Shown piece by piece: positions 7,906-14,606 of a stretch of DNA of 22,275 nt. How positions within the stretch are numbered: the stretch's first letter is position 1; each line of letters begins with the position of its first letter. The translations under genes and the position numbers were made by a program. This DNA comes from Chloroflexota bacterium. Its GTDB lineage: Bacteria; Chloroflexota; Anaerolineae; B4-G1. The notes below the pieces were generated by a model. It was not told the DNA's origin and made no database searches. It saw nothing but the letters and a program-made list of their open reading frames with translations. The stretch is taken from the NCBI GenBank assembly GCA_011046405.1, contig DSAR01000243.1:1-22275 (forward strand), written 5' to 3'.

Positions 7906-10295
7906 CTTTCAACCTTGATTTGGCCGAGCAATAGCCGGTCGCCGAGCACCTGGGCATCGTACAAGATGGATAGACGTCGTAAGTCGGGCAGCGTATAAGC
8001 GCCGGTCTGAAGCCAGTAAACGCCCGGTGAGGTCTCAGGCGGCGGCGCGATCTCGTGAAACTGCACGATCACATCGCCCGGCCGCCACTGGTCGACGGGG
8101 ACACCCAACCCATCTCCCACCGCAATCGGCGCGCCGTTTGCATCCAACAGGTGCGCCATCAAAGATAACGCTTGCGTGGGCGTTTGCATGACACGCCAGT
8201 AAGTCTGCAACATCGTCGGAGCAGCCACATCCATTTTCTCTGCAGCCACGTAACCCAAAAACTCGACGTCATGGCCCACCTTCACCGGCTGCGTCAAGCG
8301 CATCCCTTCCGTCTCGGCCTGCGCCGGGGGCCAATCGCTGGGAGCAGCGTAGATGGGGGATGGCTTCAGTTCATTCAACGGCGCCCGTTCAAACCACTCG
8401 TAGACCGCAAAGGGCGGGACGGAACCGGTGCGGGTCTGTTCGTAGGCCAAGCGCGCGCGCCGGGCGTGGACCAGGCTCGGTTCCAGATCCCCGACGTCGC
8501 GGGAGAGCACGTACCAGCCATCCCCCGGGGGGTAGAGCCAGCTTTGTGCACAGTCGAAGTGGGTCAAGCGCAGATCGTCTCGCCCCAGGCCCTCCTTCAA
8601 CACGTCCGGGGGCAAGGGCGCGACGGGATGGGTGCATTGCGCCGCCCACTCGCCGGGGACGTGCTCGTCGATCTCGTAGACGAACATCGCGTATCCCACC
8701 CGCTCCACGGGCGTCCTCTTGCGAAAATAGTCGAACATCTCCGAATCGGCCACCACGACCCCCTGTAACGTGGTGGTGCTGATGGCGTACACACCCGGCG
8801 CCGGGTTAAAACGGCGGGGCAGCACCGGCGGCGCGTCGGGCCAGGGCGGTAACGGAGTGTAATCCAGATCGTAGGCGTGGGGATCGTTGATCGTGTACTG
8901 GCTCAGCCCGAATTCGATTATGTGGTGTTCGTCGACGTAACGTTTCAGCGCTTTCCAGGTCTGTCCCCAATCCAGGTTCGAGTCGACCAGGTAGTGATAT
9001 CCCCCGTCTACCCCGCCGGCGAACAGATTGAAATAGGCCAGGTGCCATGGGGATAGAGCCACCGTGACGAGAACGTAGCCGCCCAGAGCGACGCCTGACA
9101 CGGCGCAGAGTGCGGCGCGGAGTGCGGCGCGGAATGCGCGGGGTTGGAAACGCCAGACCCAGGGCGCGAGACGCGAGACCCACACGAACAAGAAAGGCAA
9201 TATGGGCAGTAGGTGCCGGTAGCCGATGTTGATCCCACTGGTCAGACTGACCCCAAAGTAGAGCAGGGGCAGCGATAACATAGCGGTTTCGCCACGCCAT
9301 CCCGCCGACCGGATACGCCGGCTGATCAACCCCAGCGCCGTCAGCAGAATCAGGGCCAGGGTTAGCGGCGGTGTCTTGAGGGCAAAGGCGACCGGGAAGT
9401 AATACCACACCCCGTGGTGGTAGTTCCGTCCCATCAAAAAAGCGGAGTGGCCCTCACGCATATGCTCCTGAAGCTTGAGCAGGGGCAGGAAATGGCTCGG
9501 CGCCGGGGTCGGGAAATCCCACCCGGGCACAGCACCAAACTCGAAACGATACAATGCCCACAACACGACAAATGCCACGGCGCTGGTCGCCAGTGCCTGC
9601 CCCAGGTATGGGCGCAGGGATCGTTGGGATGGACGGGCCACCAGGATAAACAGGCCGAAAATCGGCAACAGCATTAAAACCGTCGATTTGACCCCCAGCG
9701 CCAAACCTAATACGACGGCCGCAACTAGTCCCCGTCGCCACGACGGGCCGTCTGGCTGCCTGATCCACCGCCAGAAGGTATACGTGGCCGCGAAAATAGC
9801 GCACGCCGCCCCCAGGTCGGTGGCGGCGACGCTGGCGTGGGCCAGGATATTGGGATCAAAAGCGCACAATGCCAGCGCTAGGAGCCCGGCCCGCCATCCA
9901 AACGCATCAGTCGCCCAGCGATAGACCAGCGCAGCCAGCAGCACCCCTACGAGCATCGTCGGCACCCGGGCGGCAAATACCAGTGGCTCAATGGGGCGAT
10001 AGGGCACGACGACGTGCTGCGCCGCGACGATCAGGTTCCCCTCGTCCCAACCCGGCACGTTGCGCGGATCATGCAGAGACGGCCGGGCGAGCAACAAGGG
10101 CGCGGCCTGCAGCATTTTGAGCAGGGGCGGATGTTCCTCCACCAGGCGGTAATCGCCGGTCACCAGGCAGGCGTAACCACTCGTGATGTGCAGGGGCTCG
10201 TCGAGCGTGATAGACGTATGGCGCGCGGCCAGGGCGACCTGGGCAAATAGGGCGAAAAGCAATCCATACGCTACGAGTTGCTGACGTTTTTCCAA
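7902..10295 (-). CDS. GT39-family membrane glycosyltransferase, first gene of the minus-strand operon
   Basis: This 797-aa protein has almost no N-terminal tail: the first helix starts at about residue 8, and TSITLDEPLHITSGYACLVTGD follows with Asp32-Glu33. Blocks shared with its paralogues are FDPNILAHASVAATDLG, VAFALKTPPLTLAL, INIGYRHLLPILPFLFV, WHLAYFNLFAGG, DSNLDWGQ at 438-445, RFNPAPGVYAIS, WAAQCTHP (Cys554) and FDCAQSWLYP (Cys582). The C-terminal module runs from about 679 to the end (FLGYVAAEK, YWRV, VGDGLGVPVDQWRPGDVIVQ, WLQTGAY). The start is TTG 10295 with AAGGA about eight bases upstream; no ATG gives a better N-terminus. Its 5' leader contains a complete 110-bp mobile element, so the leader was probably lengthened by that insertion. 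A short 12-bp slippage repeat lies inside the gene at 9108-9131. Confidence 0.92.
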   Translation of the reverse strand: MEKRQQLVAYGLLFALFAQVALAARHTSITLDEPLHITSGYACLVTGDYRLVEEHPPLLKMLQAAPLLLARPSLHDPRNVPGWDEGNLIVAAQHVVVPYRPIEPLVFAARVPTMLVGVLLAALVYRWATDAFGWRAGLLALALCAFDPNILAHASVAATDLGAACAIFAATYTFWRWIRQPDGPSWRRGLVAAVVLGLALGVKSTVLMLLPIFGLFILVARPSQRSLRPYLGQALATSAVAFVVLWALYRFEFGAVPGWDFPTPAPSHFLPLLKLQEHMREGHSAFLMGRNYHHGVWYYFPVAFALKTPPLTLALILLTALGLISRRIRSAGWRGETAMLSLPLLYFGVSLTSGINIGYRHLLPILPFLFVWVSRLAPWVWRFQPRAFRAALRAALCAVSGVALGGYVLVTVALSPWHLAYFNLFAGGVDGGYHYLVDSNLDWGQTWKALKRYVDEHHIIEFGLSQYTINDPHAYDLDYTPLPPWPDAPPVLPRRFNPAPGVYAISTTTLQGVVVADSEMFDYFRKRTPVERVGYAMFVYEIDEHVPGEWAAQCTHPVAPLPPDVLKEGLGRDDLRLTHFDCAQSWLYPPGDGWYVLSRDVGDLEPSLVHARRARLAYEQTRTGSVPPFAVYEWFERAPLNELKPSPIYAAPSDWPPAQAETEGMRLTQPVKVGHDVEFLGYVAAEKMDVAAPTMLQTYWRVMQTPTQALSLMAHLLDANGAPIAVGDGLGVPVDQWRPGDVIVQFHEIAPPPETSPGVYWLQTGAYTLPDLRRLSILYDAQVLGDRLLLGQIKVER

Positions 10296-10331
10296 CAGAA
10301 CAATCCTTTTCCTATGAGTATGCTAGGCAAG

Positions 10332-10441
10332 GTATCTTCTCAATAAGTTGGGGAGCTGTGGCCGGTCTCCCGACCGAGCCACAGCGGGCACGGTCAGGAG
10401 ACCGGCCCGAGCGAGTTTGCCCCGGTTTATTGAGATGATAC
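10332..10441 (+). mobile_element. 110-bp MITE-like structured element, copy A
   Basis: A non-coding 110-bp unit whose ends are 15-bp inverted repeats (GTATCTTCTCAATAA on the left; 14 of 15 match on the right). It is flanked by a perfect 9-bp direct repeat CTAGGCAAG at 10323-10331 and 10442-10450, the mark of transposition. Inside are two hairpins. The first, at 10355-10385, has 13 pairs (GCTGTGGC/GCCACAGC and CGGTC/GACCG), a TCCC loop and one bulged A. The second, at 10386-10408, has GGGC/GCCC and CGGTC/GACCG, an AGGA loop and one bulged A. The outer arms extend to 22 positions if three G-U pairs are allowed. There is no ORF, so any movement needs a transposase in trans. It lies between the minus-strand promoter and gene 7902-10295. 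Confidence 0.85.
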
Positions 10442-10448
10442 CTAGGCA

Positions 10449-10476
10449 AGTATACTAGGACGACTTCAGGTGTCAA
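10449..10476 (-). promoter_or_regulatory. Sigma70-type promoter for the minus-strand glycosyltransferase operon
   Basis: On the minus strand a perfect TTGACA (10476-10471) is followed after 16 bases by TATACT (10454-10449), five of six matches to TATAAT. Transcription would begin near 10442, right at the edge of the inserted element, so the mRNA leader would carry the whole element before the TTG start at 10295. Found by eye; no other equally good site was seen in 10296-10523. Confidence 0.6.
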
Positions 10477-10494
10477 GTAGCTTAAGACTTGACA
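10471..10494. promoter_or_regulatory. Inverted repeat joining the two divergent -35 boxes (operator-like)
   Basis: TGTCAAGT (10471-10478) and ACTTGACA (10487-10494) form a perfect 8-bp inverted repeat around AGCTTAAG. Each arm contains one TTGACA -35 box, one for each direction. The symmetry may simply come from two promoters placed back to back, or it may be a binding site for a regulator that acts on both. No regulator gene is in the window. Confidence 0.45.
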
Positions 10495-10516
10495 AGATAA
10501 AATAGCCTGTTAAACT
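10489..10516 (+). promoter_or_regulatory. Possible plus-strand promoter of the pseudogene
   Basis: TTGACA at 10489-10494 is followed after 16 bases by TAAACT (10511-10516), four of six matches to TATAAT. The pseudogene ATG is at 10524, so a transcript from here would be nearly leaderless. The -35 is perfect but the -10 is weak, so this is a tentative call. Confidence 0.35.
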
Positions 10517-10523
10517 CTAACAA

Positions 10524-11944
10524 ATGAAACGTTCTTCATCCAAACTGAAGCATTATTGGTTCGCTGTTGCTTTACTGTTTCTCCTCTTTGCCCAGTTGGC
10601 GACGAGTACGTCGGTGAAGTCAGCCACCTTCCACGACCAACATTTGCCAGCTATGGTTATGTGGATTTGACGACTATGGACTGGCGAATGCAAGTATATC
10701 ATCCGCCATTTGTCCACCTTTTGACTGGATTGACCCTTTGGACATTACCGAATCGCCCAGACCCTCGCGCGTTATCTGCTTGGTCGAATAATCCCGGCCT
10801 TATTGAAACCGCCTGGGAAGTCCTCGATGCCTTTGATCGTCCGCTGGATGTTTTGATCTTTCCCCAACACGTGGTCGTGATGGGACTGACATTGATACTG
10901 GGGGCAGTGCTGTTCCGTTGGGCTAAAGCGTGGCATGGTAGAGCCGGAGGCGTGCTGGCCCTGTTTGTTTACACCTTCTCACCGAACATTTTGGCCCATG
11001 GCCGGCTCGTGACCACGGACCTGGCGTTTACGTGTTGCTTCGCCTTGGCCGTTTATACCTTCCAGCGCCTGATGGTACAGCCCTCAATCAAGCGCATGGT
11101 CATGGCAGGATTGACTCTGGAGCTGGCCCTGGGTTCCAAAATGTCGGCGTTGATGCTCATTCCGTATCTTCTCCATAAGTTGGGGAGCTGTGGCCGGTCT
11201 CCCGACCGAGCCACAGCGGGCACGGTCAGGAGACCGGCCCGAGCGAGTTTACCCCGGTTTATTGAGATGATACCTCATTCCGCTCTTTGCCCTATTCGTC
11301 CTGTTACGAACTTGCCAATTGCTAACAAACCGGCAAAGCAGTCGCGAAACTATTGAGGATGGTCTCACCGGTTGGCGTATCATCTGGGTTGGCTGGTATT
11401 GACAGGTGTGATGGCCCTTTTCGTTCTGTGGGCTTTGTATGAATTCGAGACAGGCTCCTGGCATACAAATTGGCCTAAGCTGCCATTAGTATCTTACGTC
11501 AAATCATTGCTCAGGATGGGAAGGCGCAGCAGTAGTGGTCATCAAGCCTTTTTGATGGGATATCGTTCAAGCGGCGACTGGGCGCATTATTTCCTGGTTG
11601 CACTTTTGTCGAAAACCCCGCTGACAATCTTGATGGGCGCTTTGTGAGGAACGGTGTGGTCGCTCTGGCGGCGGCGTTGGTGGACAATCCTGGTTGGGAT
11701 TTTGCCTCCCGCTTTTTTCTTTATCGCTGCCCTTGGCTTCTGGTTGAACATCGGCTATCGCCACATTCTGCCCATTTTGCCCTGCATGGCCCACCTGCTT
11801 TCGTCGGGCGGAGACGTTTTGGGCGTAGACGATGGCCGGATGTACAAATGGCCCTCCCTGGAGCGTCTCCCCATGGTCGATATGAATGGGAACGCCCAAC
11901 CCAACTATGCCCTTGATATCACCCTGGATAACGCCGAACCCTGA
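10524..11944 (+). pseudogene. Decayed GT39-family glycosyltransferase, interrupted by a mobile element
   Basis: From ATG 10524 the reading gives a basic start, one membrane helix (WFAVALLFLLFAQLA) and SATFHDQ, then stops. One base lost near 10638-10642 would restore the paralogue-like TFASYGYVDLTTMDW. The frame then runs through HPPFVHLLTGL, FSPNILAHGRLVTTDLAF and GSKMSALMLIP, where copy B of the 110-bp element is inserted. Removing it continues the protein as LFALFVLLR. A second frameshift lies near 11360-11372 before LAYHLGW. A TGA stop at 11645-11647 follows LSKTPLTILMGAL, and the same frame resumes with WSLWRRRW and LNIGYRHILPILP. After LPCMAHLLSS only about 45 unrecognised residues remain instead of the roughly 400 seen in paralogues, so most of the outer domain is deleted. 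The acidic pair reads Asp-Gln rather than Asp-Glu. At least four lesions make it non-functional. Confidence 0.88.
11165..11273 (+). mobile_element. MITE-like structured element, copy B, inserted in the pseudogene
   Basis: Same element and same orientation as copy A. The 9-bp target repeat CTCATTCCG lies at 11156-11164 and 11274-11282; the first base of the element (G) is merged with the left repeat or lost, leaving 109 bp. Both internal hairpins are identical to copy A. Visible differences are one base in the left end (CCATAA for CAATAA) and one in the single-stranded right part (TTTACCCC for TTTGCCCC). The insertion adds 118 bp including one target repeat, which is not a multiple of three, so it broke the frame. 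Confidence 0.87.
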
Positions 11945-12038
11945 TGATCGTGTTAGCCGATGGACGGCTTTCCCCAGAAACCATCCTTGCTTGAATCCGA
12001 GACAATGGTACAATTACACGCCGATAGTCGTTTTTATG

Positions 12039-12148
12039 GTATCTTCTCAATAAGTTGGGGAGCTGTGGCCGGTCTCCCGACCGAGCCACAGCGGGCACGG
12101 TCAGGAGACCGGCCCGAGCGGGTTTGCCCCGGTTTATTGAGATGATAC
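12039..12148 (+). mobile_element. MITE-like structured element, copy C
   Basis: Third copy, same orientation, 110 bp, both hairpins unchanged; it has GAGCGGG where copy A has GAGCGAG. The flanks are TTTTTATG (12031-12038) and TTTTTATTG (12149-12157), a 9-bp target repeat that has lost one T on the left side. The rest of the non-coding stretch 11945-12185 shows no gene, clear promoter or terminator by eye. Confidence 0.83.
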
Positions 12149-12185
12149 TTTTTATTGATCGTGTAGAACGTCGTGGGTAGTCTAC

Positions 12186-14606
12186 ATGCTGATGCAATCC
12201 AATAAACCATACCAGACGCCACCGCTTAGCGAGCAGGTGAAGAGACCTCGAGCAAGGTGGTTGGCCTTGGCCTTGCTGCTCGTTCTATTTGCCCAAACAG
12301 CGCTGGCCTCCCGTCACTTATCCCTCACATACGATGAGCCGATATATACAGCCATCGGCTACGCCGACCTGACGAGCGGCGACGTGCGTTGGCACGAGGT
12401 CATCGGCCATCCGCCATTGGTCAACCTGCTGACAGCATGGCCACTCCTGTTGGGCCCCAATCGGCCCGATGCAAGACAAATTCCCAGTTGGGGCTCAGTG
12501 GATTCGTTGGGATTCAGCCGCGCCATGGTCAAGCAGTTAGGCCCTTTGGAACGTACGACCTTCGTCACTCGGATACCCGTGATGTGGCTATCTCTGCTAT
12601 TGGCCGCTTTCGTCTATCGCTGGGCGCAGCAGGCCTGGGGCGGCAAAGCCGGCCCATTGGCTCTCGGCCTTTTCGTCTTCGATCCCCACGTCGTCGCCCA
12701 CGGCCAACTCAACACGACCGACATGGGGGTGACGGCGTTTGGTTTCATCGCGAGTTATGCGCTGGCTCGTTACCTCCGCCGTCCTCATTGGAGCACCTAC
12801 CTGGGCGTAGGGCTGGGCATAGGAGCTGCCCTGTCCAGTAAGGCCTCCGGCCCTTTCTGGCCGGGCGTGGTCATTCTGATTGGAGCGCTCGCCTGGGCGC
12901 TGGAGAAACGAACGAGCCGACCCCGACGGATGGGGATCTGGGCGCTAAGACTGGCGGGGTGGATGCTGCTCGCGCTCTTGGTCCTCTGGAGCGCTTATCT
13001 CTTCGAACTGCGTCCCCTGGCTCACGGGGGATGGCCCATTCCAGCCGCCTCGCACTGGGCAGGACTGGCCTATATTCGGGACTATATGGCCGAAGGGCAG
13101 AAGACGTTCCTGGCTGGGCGGCTGATTACGGGGGGACATTGGAGTTATTTTCCCCTGGCCCTATTGATTAAAACGCCTATCCCTACCCTCATCGGGATGT
13201 TCATAGCAACGGCCTACTTTCTTAGACGAAGGTCAAAACATCCGTGGCGCGCACTTCCCCTGATAATGATTCCCGGGGCCTATCTAATCGTCGCCATGGG
13301 TATGGCGCTCAATATCGGTCACCGACACATGCTGGCGATTTACCCTTTTTGCTTCGTCTTCGTCGCACAACTTTTTGGTAAAGAGGGTGTACTCGATCGA
13401 AATAGTTCCCGGTGGCAGTGGATACTGTCGGGGCTACTGGTGGGATGGTACGTGATGGGAACGCTGATGATCTTTCCCCACTACCTGACCTATTTCAATG
13501 AGATCGCCGGGGGGCCAGACGGGGGCTATCGCTACCTGGCCGATTCCAGCGTCGATTGGGGACAGGGACTTAAAATTCTGGAACGCTATCTCGACGAGCA
13601 AGATATCCCCCAGGTACGCCTGGCCGCTTTTTCGTCCCTGGAACCTGCACTTTACGATCTATCCTACCAACCATTGCCGCCGACGATAGGTGCGCCGATC
13701 ACGTTGACCGCTCGCTTCAACCCCCCGCCCGGGGTATACGCGATCAGCCCTGTTCCCCTTCAGGGGATATGGGTGCTCGACCCGGATACCTACGGTTGGT
13801 TCCGCCATCGCCAGCCTAGGGATCGCGTCGGACATAATTTCTTCATCTACGACGTAACAGAAAAGATCGATGCCAGATGGGTGGCCCAGTGCGCGGCCCC
13901 CCAACCACCGCTTACCCCAGCCCAGGTCACCGAAGGATTTGGACGTCACGACCTGCGATTGGCACCTTTCAACTGTGAGACCAGTTGGCTCTACCCGGCT
14001 GGCGCGGGATGGACTGTGTTGCCCGGCGACCAACCGCTGACAGGCTGGGCCTCAGAACGGCTGCACCAGGTTCCGCTATCCTTTCGCCAGCGCGAATTTT
14101 GGAGCCACCCGGCCTTGGCGATCTACGAGCAGCGCCAGAGGCCCGTGGGCGCTACCCCACCCCATACCGACGTGCACATCGCGCCGTCCGAGTGGCCACC
14201 GGACCAGGTCAAAGCCGAGGGCGCCGCGATCTCGGCGCCGATCAGGATGACCGGGCCATTGACGTTCCTGGGGTACGACGCGCAAGCCAAAACCAACACC
14301 ATCGAATTGCACACTTACTGGCGCGTGGACGAATCCTCCGCCCGACCCCTTTCACTGATGGCTCACTTGCTGGATATTGCCGGACAATCCGTGGCGGTGG
14401 AAGATGGCTTGGGCGTACCCATCGAAGTATGGCATCCAGGCGACGTCATCGTACAACGCCATCACATCACGATTCCAGATCACGTTCCCGGCGCCTATTG
14501 GCTGCAGACAGGCGCTTACTGGCTGGATACAATGGAACGTTGGCCCATTATAATCGACGAACAAACAGCCGGTGACCGGATACTGCTGGCGGAAATATCA
14601 AGATGA
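12186..14606 (+). CDS. GT39-family membrane glycosyltransferase, first intact gene of the plus-strand operon
   Basis: This 806-aa GT-C protein has a basic tail, a first helix at about 25-41, and HLSLTYDEPIYTAIGYADL with Asp50-Glu51. Later blocks are FDPHVVAHGQLNTTDMG, LALLIKTPIPTLIG, LNIGHRHMLAIYPFCFV, YLTYFNEIAGG and DSSVDWGQ at 453-460. The outer domain shows RFNPPPGVYAIS, YGWFRHRQP, WVAQCAAP and FNCETSWLYP. The C-terminal module begins at about 694 (FLGYDAQ, YWRV, VEDGLGVPIEVWHPGDVIVQ, WLQTGAYWLDTMERWP). The start is ATG 12186; ATG 12192 is also possible and neither has a clear ribosome-binding site. It lies just after copy C of the mobile element and ends in an ATGA overlap with the next gene. 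It is probably an intact sister of the pseudogene and of the minus-strand genes. Confidence 0.92.
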   Translation: MLMQSNKPYQTPPLSEQVKRPRARWLALALLLVLFAQTALASRHLSLTYDEPIYTAIGYADLTSGDVRWHEVIGHPPLVNLLTAWPLLLGPNRPDARQIPSWGSVDSLGFSRAMVKQLGPLERTTFVTRIPVMWLSLLLAAFVYRWAQQAWGGKAGPLALGLFVFDPHVVAHGQLNTTDMGVTAFGFIASYALARYLRRPHWSTYLGVGLGIGAALSSKASGPFWPGVVILIGALAWALEKRTSRPRRMGIWALRLAGWMLLALLVLWSAYLFELRPLAHGGWPIPAASHWAGLAYIRDYMAEGQKTFLAGRLITGGHWSYFPLALLIKTPIPTLIGMFIATAYFLRRRSKHPWRALPLIMIPGAYLIVAMGMALNIGHRHMLAIYPFCFVFVAQLFGKEGVLDRNSSRWQWILSGLLVGWYVMGTLMIFPHYLTYFNEIAGGPDGGYRYLADSSVDWGQGLKILERYLDEQDIPQVRLAAFSSLEPALYDLSYQPLPPTIGAPITLTARFNPPPGVYAISPVPLQGIWVLDPDTYGWFRHRQPRDRVGHNFFIYDVTEKIDARWVAQCAAPQPPLTPAQVTEGFGRHDLRLAPFNCETSWLYPAGAGWTVLPGDQPLTGWASERLHQVPLSFRQREFWSHPALAIYEQRQRPVGATPPHTDVHIAPSEWPPDQVKAEGAAISAPIRMTGPLTFLGYDAQAKTNTIELHTYWRVDESSARPLSLMAHLLDIAGQSVAVEDGLGVPIEVWHPGDVIVQRHHITIPDHVPGAYWLQTGAYWLDTMERWPIIIDEQTAGDRILLAEISR

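Noticed and set aside
11249..11464. A 71-codon minus-strand frame across the element B boundary
   Set aside because: It starts inside the mobile element and runs antisense to the pseudogene; no motif or ribosome-binding site.
10332..12148. Elements A-C as rho-independent terminators
   Set aside because: The hairpins are strong but not followed by a T-run on either strand, and the target duplications show insertion. A side effect on transcription is still possible.
12155..12183. Promoter TTGATC-17-TAGTCT before gene 12186-14606
   Set aside because: The -10 box matches only three of six positions and ends three bases before the ATG; too weak to call.
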